A DNA stretch of 64,000 nucleotides from Mesorhizobium sp. CA8. GTDB taxonomy: Bacteria > Pseudomonadota > Alphaproteobacteria > Rhizobiales > Rhizobiaceae. This document shows positions 57,033 to 64,000 of the stretch, in pieces (position 1 is the stretch's first letter; each line of letters starts with the position of its first letter). The stretch spans positions 62,001 to 126,000 of the forward strand of contig NZ_JAIUHG010000005.1 in the NCBI RefSeq assembly GCF_020164955.1, given 5' to 3'. The notes under the pieces are model-generated. The model made no database searches. It was given only the letters and a program-made list of their open reading frames with translations, and had not been told where the DNA came from. The position numbers and the translations under genes are program-made.

Positions 57033-57755
57033 ATGGACGATGTCTTTATTAGCAAAGGTGCTTCGGCCAACAAAATTCGCATATTGGCCGAATGGGTTCG
57101 AAAAGAACTTTCAAACAAAGGACCGTTTGACGTAATTCGTTTTATTGAGATTGACCTACCAAAGCTATTTTCCGGGCTATATATTCATATTGAGTCGGAT
57201 AATAAGATGGGAAGCGCGCGGGCATTCGTGTCCGAGAATCCGCTGGGGGTAGTCGTTTCAGAAAGCATTTACGAAGGCGCGTCGAACAGATGCATGTTTT
57301 CGGCCGAAATAATCATGCATGAGGTTGGGCACCTTTTGCTGCACCATCGATACGCAGCGCTCGGGCTAAACAGTGCTGCAGAACCTTATCAGCAGAGAGT
57401 CGAGGGAACGGGTTTCGCTCATAGCGCTGAATGGCAAGCTACTATGTTTGCGCTCTGCTTTCTTTACCCGTTCTCAGAGTTCAAGAAGTTCACCGGAGTG
57501 GGGGAACTTGCGAAAGCATGTAGGCTGACACATGGCCAAGCAAATCGTGTCCTCAACCACATTAAGAGGCTAAGAGTTCGCCAGAACTGCTCCGATACGG
57601 TGTTGGATAGGAATTGGCTCAAGGGCGTCACAGAATCATTCCCAAAGGTCCAAAAGGCTCGCCCATCCAAGCTAAGGTCACAACTCTTGCTGTTTTTTGG
57701 GGACACAAGGCGAGCCAGCAATGTGCGTCGACTTGAGGCTGGCTTGCCGGCTTGA
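57033..57755 (+). CDS. ImmA/IrrE-family metallo-endopeptidase
   Basis: The 240-residue protein has the zinc-protease motif HEVGH (residues 96-100) in FSAEIIMHEVGHLLLHH, as in ImmA/IrrE proteases that cleave a partner XRE repressor. The fragment just upstream is XRE-like, which fits. The C-terminal part (about 140-240) contains a helix-turn-helix-like stretch and basic residues. The gene is visibly richer in A and T, and uses more rare codons, than its neighbours, suggesting acquisition. The ATG at 57033 lacks a clear Shine-Dalgarno sequence; the frame is open 51 codons further upstream in the XRE region. Confidence 0.75.
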   Translation: MDDVFISKGASANKIRILAEWVRKELSNKGPFDVIRFIEIDLPKLFSGLYIHIESDNKMGSARAFVSENPLGVVVSESIYEGASNRCMFSAEIIMHEVGHLLLHHRYAALGLNSAAEPYQQRVEGTGFAHSAEWQATMFALCFLYPFSEFKKFTGVGELAKACRLTHGQANRVLNHIKRLRVRQNCSDTVLDRNWLKGVTESFPKVQKARPSKLRSQLLLFFGDTRRASNVRRLEAGLPA

Positions 57756-57798
57756 AAGTCGTTGCCGCCGGCTCAACTAAGCGTCCGCAATATTCGTC

Positions 57799-58173
57799 AT
57801 GATCGACCACATCACCATCGAGGTGAGCGACCTCGACAAGAGCAAGCTCTTCTACGAAAAGGCTTTCGCGCCCTTGGGCTATCGCCTCTCCTTCGGTAAG
57901 GAGAGCGTGTTCTGAGCCTTCGATGTCGGCAATGGCTGCCTGTTCGAGATCCAGAGCACGGGTGAGAAGCCTTCGCCGCTCACCCATCTGCATGTTGCGT
58001 TCCGGGTGAAGAGCAAGGCGGAGGTCGATGCATTCTACCGCGCGGCGCTCGAGGCGGGCGCCGCGGACAATGGCGCGCCCGGGCCGAGTCCGGACTATGG
58101 GGAGCATTACTACGCCTGCTTCGTGCTCGATCCCGATAGTTATAATATCGAGGCGATGATCAACGAGGCATAG
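57799..58173 (+). pseudogene. VOC/glyoxalase-fold gene interrupted by in-frame TGA
   Basis: From ATG 57799 the frame reads MIDHITIEVSDLDKSKLFYEKAF, a VOC-family start, to a TGA at 57913 (codon 39). It then continues AFDVGNGCLFEIQS, HLHVAFRVKSKAEVDAFYRA and DSYNIEAMINEA to a TAG at 58171. The stop replaces a position where this family usually has tryptophan (TGG), so a single-base change is likely. The reading-through protein would be 124 residues. Whether the gene is inactive or the base is an error cannot be told here. Confidence 0.82.
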
Positions 58174-58575
58174 CGTGGCGACGCCCCTTCTGCTTCGTCA
58201 TTCCAGGGCGAAGCAAGGAGCGAAGCGACGCGCGCAGACCCTGGAATCCATTCCGCGACTTTGAAGCGTTGCAGCAATGCAGAATTCTGCTCCGTTGTAC
58301 GCTTCACCGGGGTCACGGAATGGATCCTCGGGTCAAGCCCGAGGATGACGACCGCGCGGGGCGAGGCGTGAGCGCTCTTCCCCTTCTCCCCTTGTTGTGG
58401 GAGAAGGTGGATCGGCGCGCAGCGCCGAGACGATGAGGGATGTTCCAGCGGAGTGAGACGCTGGCGATCTTACTGCGGCGCCCCAAGCCGGCAAAGGTTT
58501 TCGTCAAGCTGGAGCACCCCTCATCCGGCCGCTTCGCGGCCACCTTCTCCCACAGGGGGAGAAGGGAAAAGCGCC
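58174..58575. repeat. 400 bp mosaic of dispersed repeats
   Basis: No gene is seen. The region has GAATGGATCCTCGGGTCAAG followed by CCCGAGGATGACGA (58317-58351), and a ~190 bp unit (58381-58570) whose ends are inverted copies: CCCTTCTCCCC-TTGTTGTGGGAGAAGGTGG at the left and the complement of CCACCTTCTCCCACAGGGGG at the right. Both kinds are familiar as intergenic repeats in rhizobia. The block separates the broken VOC gene from the GH25 gene. Confidence 0.75.
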
Positions 58576-59715
58576 CTAATCCGCGTCGGCCACCATCTGC
58601 CCGCCGCCCAGCCAGGCGCGCCATTGGCGCTCGTCGCCATGGAAGACGTTGAGGTCGATGCGGCCGCTGACGCCATGCGACAGGCCGGAACCGGAATATT
58701 GCCAGAACAGCCACCTGCGGCCCGGATAGACTTTTGACGGATGCGCCGCCACCGCGCGCAGCCAGAACGGGTAATCCAGGAAGGCGCCGCGCAGATTGTC
58801 GCGATAGAAATCGGGGCTGGTGTAGATGATGGGCCGCTGGCCGTAGTGGCGCTCCAGCTTGTCCATGAACACCTGCATCTTCTCTAGCACCTTGTCGCGC
58901 GACGGCTTGCGTCTGCACGAAGAGTCGCCGTTCCACTCGACGTCGATGACCGGCGGCAGCGCGCCGTCGACCTTCGGCACGTTGCGGATGAACCAGTCGG
59001 CCTGCTCGCCCGCGGTGCGGCACCAGTAGAAGAAATGATAGGCGCCGCGCTTCAGCCCGGCGGCATCGGCGTTGCGCCAGTTCTTCATGAACATCGGGTC
59101 GAGATGATCGCCGCCGTCGGTCGCCTTGATATAGGCGAAATTGGCGCCCTGGGCGCGCAGCTTTTGCCAGTTGATGTTGCCCTGCCAGCGCGAGACGTCG
59201 ACGCCGTGAACGGCAAGATGGCGCGGCGAAGCGCGGCCGAAATTGATCGGCTTGGCGTCGCGGAACGCGTAGCGCGTGACCGGACCGGCGAGCATGGCGG
59301 GCGCGGCGCGCGACAGCCGCTTCGGCGGCGAGACGAGCGCTGCTTCCTGCACCGGCGGCTCGACGCTGTCCAGCAGATCGGTCGCCGGGAAGTTCACCGT
59401 CTCTTCCTCGGCAAGGCCGAAGGGGCGCGAATTTTCGTCGCCGGGGCGCGAGTTCTCGTCGCCGGGGCTCGCGTTAGCCTCGTGGAGCAGCGGCGCCGGC
59501 GGCTTGATGCGCGTGGCGTCCGACATCGACGCGGTCTCGACGGTTCTTTCGGTAATGGCGGTCCTCGCGCCCTTCGATACGGGCGCGCTTGGCCGCACAA
59601 CCGAGCTCGTCGTCTCGTTGGACGGCATCTGCAAGGCATCGACGCCCGACGTGGACGAGCAGCCGGCAAGGCAAAGCGATGCGAGCACGAAACTGACGGC
59701 GCCAAAAATCCGCAT
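58576..59715 (-). CDS. GH25 lysozyme lipoprotein
   Basis: The 379-residue protein has a lipobox LCLAGC (Cys19), a disordered linker and a GH25 domain (about residues 165-370). The domain carries HGVDVSRWQGNINWQKLRAQG with the first catalytic Asp, PPVIDVEWNGDSSC with the acidic pair, and WLFWQYSGSG. GH25 enzymes cut the N-acetylmuramic acid-N-acetylglucosamine bond of murein. The linker has a perfect 7-residue tandem repeat (PGDENSR twice, 21 bp units). ATG 59715 fits the signal peptide. It is in line with the glycosidase and uppP genes. Confidence 0.9.
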   Translation of the reverse strand: MRIFGAVSFVLASLCLAGCSSTSGVDALQMPSNETTSSVVRPSAPVSKGARTAITERTVETASMSDATRIKPPAPLLHEANASPGDENSRPGDENSRPFGLAEEETVNFPATDLLDSVEPPVQEAALVSPPKRLSRAAPAMLAGPVTRYAFRDAKPINFGRASPRHLAVHGVDVSRWQGNINWQKLRAQGANFAYIKATDGGDHLDPMFMKNWRNADAAGLKRGAYHFFYWCRTAGEQADWFIRNVPKVDGALPPVIDVEWNGDSSCRRKPSRDKVLEKMQVFMDKLERHYGQRPIIYTSPDFYRDNLRGAFLDYPFWLRAVAAHPSKVYPGRRWLFWQYSGSGLSHGVSGRIDLNVFHGDERQWRAWLGGGQMVADAD

Positions 59716-59862
59716 CTTGACCTGTACGCAAAACAAAACAGACCGAAGGCAGGAACAGCGCCGCCGGAAACGCCATTCCTAATGAGAAATTACCAACAAA
59801 GTTTGAATCAAAATTTACTTTTGGCGCGATCGGATGATTCGGGTGGCGCCGAAGAACATTGG

Positions 59863-60648
59863 CTAGCGCCTGAACACGCCGATCATCGGTCCCAGATTCC
59901 AGAAATCGTCGTTGCGGCCGATCCCGGGCGCATAGAGGCTCGAGATCGAGCCGTCGAGGAAGAGCGCGTTCGGGCAGCCGAGCCGGTCGCGGAACAGCCG
60001 CGCGAATTCGTGGAAGGTCACGACGTCGTCCGAGATCGCGAAGACCGCGACGCCGTCGGCGCGCACGCCCACGCCATCGCGGATCTTTCGCGAGGTGCCG
60101 TCTGCCTGGAATTTCGGATGCAGCTTGCCGTCGATGACCAGCATCGGTCCGGATTGCGTGGCGTAATCCACGCGCGGCGGACGTTTGAGATAATCCCTGG
60201 TCGCGCGAACGCCGGCCTTGCCTGCGCTGAGATAGAAGATGCCGTTGGGCTGCATGGAGAAATTGCCGGTTCCCGATCCGGTCTTCGCCGGCGTGACCTG
60301 CTCGCCGCGTTCGACATATAGCCCGACCGGCGCGAGATCGGGGTGATACATGCCGGCATTGAGGCCGAAAAGCAGGGTACGTCCCGTCGCCTGCTGCGCG
60401 CTGCGCAGATTGTGCAGCGACCGATAGAGTTCGCCATCCTTGTTCTTCCAGAACAGCTCGATGGAAAAATGCTTCGGATCGGCCTCGCAGACCAGATAGG
60501 TCGCGTTCTCGAAAATCTGGTTGCGGCAGGGCGGCAGCGCCGCCAGCCATTGGCCAAGCCCTATGCCCGCGCCAATTGCTGCCGGCACCGCCGATTTCAC
60601 CAGCGTGGCCAGCAACGGCACGGATTGCAGCAGCGTCCCAAGATCCAT
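59863..60648 (-). CDS. phosphodiester glycosidase-family (DUF2233/NAGPA-like) protein
   Basis: The 261-residue protein has an N-terminal hydrophobic segment (about residues 10-35) that may anchor it in the membrane or act as signal. The core has LFGLNAGMYHPDLAPVGLYV, GNFSMQPNGIFYL, QSGPMLVIDGKLHPKF and FLDGSISSLYAP, matching the phosphodiester glycosidase family, which includes the human uncovering enzyme. Bacterial members are linked to envelope polysaccharides; the substrate is unknown. It lies 49 bp after uppP on the same strand. Confidence 0.82.
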   Translation of the reverse strand: MDLGTLLQSVPLLATLVKSAVPAAIGAGIGLGQWLAALPPCRNQIFENATYLVCEADPKHFSIELFWKNKDGELYRSLHNLRSAQQATGRTLLFGLNAGMYHPDLAPVGLYVERGEQVTPAKTGSGTGNFSMQPNGIFYLSAGKAGVRATRDYLKRPPRVDYATQSGPMLVIDGKLHPKFQADGTSRKIRDGVGVRADGVAVFAISDDVVTFHEFARLFRDRLGCPNALFLDGSISSLYAPGIGRNDDFWNLGPMIGVFRR

Positions 60649-60697
60649 CAGCGCGTCCGGCGGTCAGCTGGCGATAGAGCGGATTCGGTCGAGACCT

Positions 60698-61570
60698 CTA
60701 GACAAGCCAGCCGGTCGCGACGCCGATCAGCAGCACCACGCCGAGCAGGCCGCGATAGATGACGAACGGCCAGGCGGAGAAGCGCTCGAGCACCCGCATC
60801 AGCCCCCAAATGGCGAAGAAGGCCGAGATCGACGCGACGACAAGGCCGACGGCCAGGATCGACCAGCCATGCGCGTCGAGATGCACCTTGTGCAGTTCAT
60901 AGAGCTCCTTGAGCCCGGCCAGCGCGATGGCCGGCAGGCCGAGCAGGAACGACAGCCGCGCCGCCTCGGGCCGGGCGAAGCCCAGCCCCATCGCCGCCGT
61001 CAGCGTCGAGCCCGAACGCGAGACGCCGGGAATAAGCGCGCCGACCTGGGCGACACCCACCAGCAGCGCGTCAAGGATCGATGCCTGGCGCAGCACGAGC
61101 TTGTGGCTGGCGAAGATCTCGGCCAGCGCCAGAAGGATCGCCATGGCGATGCAGGCCCAGCCGATGACGGCCAGCCCGCGCAGCGGCGAGTTGCAGGCGT
61201 TGAGCATGCCGGAAAGCGCAAGGCCGGCAATGATGATCGGGACAGTGGCAAGCACGATGCTGATCGCGAGCCGGAAATAGCGGTCGCTGAAATCCCGGCG
61301 CGAGATCGCCGTCAGCGAACCGAACAGCACGTCCCTGACATCGCTCCAGAAATAGCTGACCACCGCCGCCAGCGCCGCCAGTTGCATGGCGGCCGAGAAG
61401 GCCGAGCCGGGATCCTGCCAGCCGAGCACGGCCGGCACGATACGCATATGCGCGGTCGAGGAGATCGGCAGCAATTCGGTGATGCCTTGCACGATGCCCA
61501 GAAACGCCACCTTGGCATAACCCAGGCCGACAAAGCCGGTGTCCAGTCCTTGAGTGCAGACGTCGGTCAT
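60698..61570 (-). CDS. uppP: undecaprenyl-diphosphatase UppP (BacA)
   Basis: The 290-residue membrane protein has both UppP signatures: GIVQGITELLPISSTAH (with Glu and the PISS motif) and GVSRSGSTLTAAMGLG, plus about eight hydrophobic segments. It removes phosphate from undecaprenyl pyrophosphate so the lipid carrier can be reused in murein and polysaccharide synthesis. In rhizobia the name BacA is also used for an unrelated peptide transporter. It is the first gene of a minus-strand group with the glycosidase and the GH25 lipoprotein. Confidence 0.93.
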   Translation of the reverse strand: MTDVCTQGLDTGFVGLGYAKVAFLGIVQGITELLPISSTAHMRIVPAVLGWQDPGSAFSAAMQLAALAAVVSYFWSDVRDVLFGSLTAISRRDFSDRYFRLAISIVLATVPIIIAGLALSGMLNACNSPLRGLAVIGWACIAMAILLALAEIFASHKLVLRQASILDALLVGVAQVGALIPGVSRSGSTLTAAMGLGFARPEAARLSFLLGLPAIALAGLKELYELHKVHLDAHGWSILAVGLVVASISAFFAIWGLMRVLERFSAWPFVIYRGLLGVVLLIGVATGWLV

Positions 61571-61699
61571 CTCAATCCTTTTCGCAGCGCCCCGGCCCGA
61601 GGCAAAAGTGAATCGTCATTCGAAAAGCCTGGCAGACAGGCTTAGCCTCACGATAGCGTGATTCCAACTCACGGATTTGTAAGGTGGCGCTAATCCTGC

Positions 61700-61727
61700 T
61701 TGACAACTGGCGCTGCCATATTATCCT
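61700..61727 (+). promoter_or_regulatory. candidate promoter of the acetyltransferase-like gene
   Basis: TTGACA (61700-61705) and TATCCT (61722-61727) are separated by 16 nt, about 42 bp before the gene start. Confidence 0.45.
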
Positions 61728-61769
61728 GCGCTAATCTTACAGCGTAAGGCAAATCGGAGGAGCATCACG

Positions 61770-62699
61770 ATGTCGACCGCCGCCCTCTCGGAATTGGAGC
61801 CGGTCACGCCGCCGGGAACGCATGCTGCCGAAATCGCGATCGAGGAGGTGTCGCGTGATACCAGCCGCGCCATCGAGCGCGCCGAAGTCGCTGCCTGGCT
61901 CGACCTCTACGAAGCGGCGCCGACGGATTTCGCGGCCCGGCAAGGGCTTGCGATTGACAGGGACGGCGATCTTGTCTGGACCACCTGCACGACGATCCCG
62001 TTCATCCATTTCAACTGCGTGAAGAATATCGGCGTCGATGGTCCGGCGACGGAAGAACAGGTCGACACGTTGCTCGCGCATTACCGCGATGCCGGCATCA
62101 GGCGGCCGTGGTTCTATACCAATCCACATGCTGAACCGGCGCGGCTGCGGTGTTGGCTGGAAGCGCGCGGCCTGCAGCATCAGGGCGGCTGGGAGCGCAT
62201 CTATCGCGACGCCACGCCGCTGCCGGACGAACCGCTCTTCCCGGGCGACCCGCTGATCCCGGTCGACGATCTGGTGGTCGAGGAGGTTACGTCCTGGAAG
62301 ACCTCGGAATGGGCTTCTTTCATCGATGCCAAATACAGGCTTCCCACCACGCCCTGGCTCACGGCGCTTGTCGGTCGCAAGGGCTGGCGTCACTATATGC
62401 TGAAACGCAGGGGCGCGGTCGCCGCAGTACGCTCGCTCTTTATCTCAGATGGTGCCGCCTGGAGCGGTCTCGACGCGCCGGTGCCGGGAATCATGGCGCC
62501 GAGCTTCGATCTGGATGCCATGCTCGGCGAAAGACTGGTTCGCGACGGCATAGCCGCCGGCGCGAAACTGTTTGTCGCCGACATCGAGGCGCCGCGCCCC
62601 GAACGCGACGGGCCGGCCTATCGCAACTACGACCGGCTCGGCTTCAAGCTCGCCTATTTGCGCAATCATTACAGCTACCTGCCCGCTCATTCGAGCTGA
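61770..62699 (+). CDS. GNAT-like acetyltransferase-fold protein
   Basis: The 309-residue protein looks like two GNAT-type halves. The N-terminal half contains IPFIHFNCVKNIG and RPWFYTNPHAEPARLRCWLE; the C-terminal half has MAPSFDLDAM, a helix GERLVRDGIAAGAKLFVAD and the typical GNAT ending YRNYDRLGFKLAYLRNHYSY. The acetyl-CoA P-loop signature is not clear, so catalytic activity and substrate are inferred only from fold-like features. GGAGGAG precedes the ATG. It is divergent from uppP. Confidence 0.7.
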   Translation: MSTAALSELEPVTPPGTHAAEIAIEEVSRDTSRAIERAEVAAWLDLYEAAPTDFAARQGLAIDRDGDLVWTTCTTIPFIHFNCVKNIGVDGPATEEQVDTLLAHYRDAGIRRPWFYTNPHAEPARLRCWLEARGLQHQGGWERIYRDATPLPDEPLFPGDPLIPVDDLVVEEVTSWKTSEWASFIDAKYRLPTTPWLTALVGRKGWRHYMLKRRGAVAAVRSLFISDGAAWSGLDAPVPGIMAPSFDLDAMLGERLVRDGIAAGAKLFVADIEAPRPERDGPAYRNYDRLGFKLAYLRNHYSYLPAHSS

Positions 62700-62710
62700 A
62701 CCGGGTCGCC

Positions 62711-62923
62711 TCAGCGGTAGAGCCACTGCTTCAGGCAGCTTCTTGCCACCACATGCGCGGGCGGCACCGAGGCTTGATCGATGCGGGAATCATCGCTCGC
62801 CCTCTTGCGAGCCTTTTCCAGAAGCAGGCGAATCTCGGCCGGGCGCACGCGGTCGCGCGCCATCACGAGTTGGACCATCGGGTCGTTCAAAAGCTCGTCC
62901 AGGGTGTTGATGCTCTCGCTCAT
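62711..62923 (-). CDS. small hypothetical protein
   Basis: This 70-residue protein has no recognised domain. It is predicted to be helical (TLDELLNDPMVQLVMARDRV, then EIRLLLEKARKRAS) and to be cytoplasmic. GAGGAGG lies about 6 nt before the ATG, which supports translation. It is convergent with the acetyltransferase-like gene, 11 bp apart. Confidence 0.6.
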   Translation of the reverse strand: MSESINTLDELLNDPMVQLVMARDRVRPAEIRLLLEKARKRASDDSRIDQASVPPAHVVARSCLKQWLYR

Positions 62924-63052
62924 CCATCGCCTCCTCGATGCCTTCCCGCATGGCGCTTAGATAGGCAGCCAAAGATGGCCCGCCAATGACGCTTTGCCGG
63001 CTATGTCGTGAATCGAAGATGAAATTTTTGTGCAGGCCTGCGTCGCAATGAC

Positions 63053-63448
63053 TCAGGCCGGCGGCGCGCCTTCATATTGAGGCAGGCCATCGTCAAGCAT
63101 CACCCAGGGCTGCTTCGAGGCGGTCCAGAAATGCATGTCGGGCTTGAACAGGGACGGGTCGTCGAGCGAGCCAGAGGTGACGCCGAGGATGCCCCTGGAA
63201 TCCCGCCGTGAAAACAGGGTCGTACCACAGGCCGGGCAGAAGCCGCGCTTGAGGTCCGGCGTGGAATTGATTGCCGCCACCGGTCCTTCGATGGTCACGT
63301 CGTCGATACGAAACAGAAGTCGCGCATTGAAGGCGGCGCCGATCGCTCTCTGGCAGATCCGGCAATGGCAGACGCGTTCGTTGACCGGCTCGACTTCGGC
63401 CTTGTAGCGCACCGCGCCGCATAGGCACCCGCCCTCATATTTCGCCAT
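63053..63448 (-). CDS. GFA-family glutathione-dependent formaldehyde-activating-like protein
   Basis: The 131-residue protein has the zinc-binding cysteines of the GFA/CENP-V fold: GGCLCGAVRYK (Cys8, Cys10), VCHCRICQ (Cys27, 29, 32) and FCPACGTTLF. True Gfa enzymes join formaldehyde to glutathione, but most family members have unknown substrates. GGAAGC precedes the ATG; an in-frame ATG 21 codons upstream lacks support. Confidence 0.85.
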   Translation of the reverse strand: MAKYEGGCLCGAVRYKAEVEPVNERVCHCRICQRAIGAAFNARLLFRIDDVTIEGPVAAINSTPDLKRGFCPACGTTLFSRRDSRGILGVTSGSLDDPSLFKPDMHFWTASKQPWVMLDDGLPQYEGAPPA

Positions 63449-63566
63449 GGTAAGCTTCCTGTTCCTGGAGTAGCGGCACGCTTTAACTGCAGGCACGACA
63501 GCGTCAATCAAAAAGCGTTGATGGAACGCGATCGCTAACGGTGATAGGTCCCGCCCCTAACGAAAA

Positions 63567-63815
63567 TCAGTGGCGCTTCGCCTGCACGAGATAGGCGTCG
63601 ATCGTGGTCTCGCCGAGCCACTTCGCGGCTTCGAGCCTATGCAGCCCCTCGACCAGGATGTGGCGCTTGCCGTCGTGCCGCACCTGGATCGGCGTCTTCA
63701 TGCCGTTTTCGAGAATATCCTCGGCGAGATGGCGCACCGTCTCGGGATGCAGCGTCTTGCGCCGCGCCGTCGGCACGTAGATGTCGTCGACCTTGACCTT
63801 TTGCACACGCAGCAT
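63567..63815 (-). CDS. ParB/sulfiredoxin N-terminal-domain protein
   Basis: The 82-residue protein is a lone ParB N-terminal-like domain: VQKVKVDDIYVPTARRKTLHPETV and then ILENGMKTPIQV, LVEGLHRLEAAKWLG. The GLHRLEA box is the nucleotide-binding region of the fold. It lacks the helix-turn-helix and dimer domains of chromosome-partitioning ParB, so it is not ParB itself. Its role is unknown. GGGAG lies 6 nt before the ATG. Confidence 0.75.
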   Translation of the reverse strand: MLRVQKVKVDDIYVPTARRKTLHPETVRHLAEDILENGMKTPIQVRHDGKRHILVEGLHRLEAAKWLGETTIDAYLVQAKRH

Positions 63816-64000
63816 GTCGGCTCCCGGCGTTGAAACGTCGCCTAAGGATGAAGTAACTCGTTTGCCGGACATCGCCAAGCGCAAGCGCGCTGGCCCGATG
63901 CTTTCCATTTGACGCTTGGCCGGCCAACGGTCTCAATGACGGCCTCGTGATCTCAGGTGTTTCTTGACGCAACTGCCGACCGAATTCCCCGATTTCGGGC

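Noticed and set aside
63816..64000. Further gene at the right edge
   Set aside because: Only short frames without ribosome sites are visible in the last 185 bp.

Overview
This 64 kb window is chromosomal DNA of a GC-rich alphaproteobacterium of the order Hyphomicrobiales (Rhizobiales). It is most like Mesorhizobium or a close relative. The evidence is the CckA hybrid kinase beside a DksA with a single zinc-finger cysteine, a very large GPR/RgsE-type polar growth protein, a B12-dependent class II ribonucleotide reductase, the YcjX/YcjF pair, and several intergenic repeats of the rhizobial type. No rRNA, complete tRNA, CRISPR array, transposase or integrase was found.

Layout. 1-2.8 kb: partial GMC oxidoreductase with a Tat-exported gluconate-dehydrogenase-type small subunit, glyoxalase I, an RHH protein and DeoD. 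2.9-10.3 kb: cckA, a FliO-domain membrane protein, dksA, a SixA-like phosphatase and ycjX-ycjF. 11.0-19.1 kb: a seven-gene minus-strand peptide-use operon (pepA, prolyl-iminopeptidase-like hydrolase, peptide-binding protein, two permeases, two ATPases) with a divergent LysR gene. 20.4-25.8 kb: small secreted protein, an AraC/MFS pair, a Kef-type antiporter and a nonsense-interrupted DUF924 gene. 25.9-28.3 kb: folP-folB-folK and a DUF922 protein. 28.5-31.8 kb: EmrB-type exporter, then a TrxR-like ferredoxin-NADP reductase and a 2Fe-2S ferredoxin. The reductase gene lies between two direct copies of a ~205 bp terminally inverted element.

31.9-38.8 kb: Hpt protein and the 2068-residue growth-pole-ring protein, whose coiled coil is built from 36- and 29-residue units. 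38.9-43.0 kb: an Mla-type lipid transport operon (STAS-MlaE, MlaF, MlaD, lipoprotein). 43.0-50.9 kb: dipeptide epimerase, MFS, metallophosphoesterase, an SDR lacking the usual catalytic pair, malic enzyme-Pta fusion and a DUF2865 protein whose 3' end overlaps convergent gltX by 83 bp. 52.2-56.7 kb: a 710 bp regulatory region with a tandem NrdR operator, then nrdJ. 56.7-58.6 kb: a small accessory patch with an XRE remnant, an ImmA/IrrE-type protease, a broken glyoxalase-fold gene and a repeat mosaic. 58.6-61.6 kb: GH25 lysozyme lipoprotein, phosphodiester glycosidase and UppP. 61.8-64 kb: acetyltransferase-like protein and small GFA and ParB-like proteins.

Themes that recur are cell envelope and polar growth (CckA, GPR, Mla, UppP, GH25, epimerase) and peptide uptake and hydrolysis. 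Most genes are ordinary core genome. The least explained features are the paired fold-back elements around the reductase gene, the unit structure of the GPR coiled coil, the nrdJ upstream region and the accessory patch after nrdJ.
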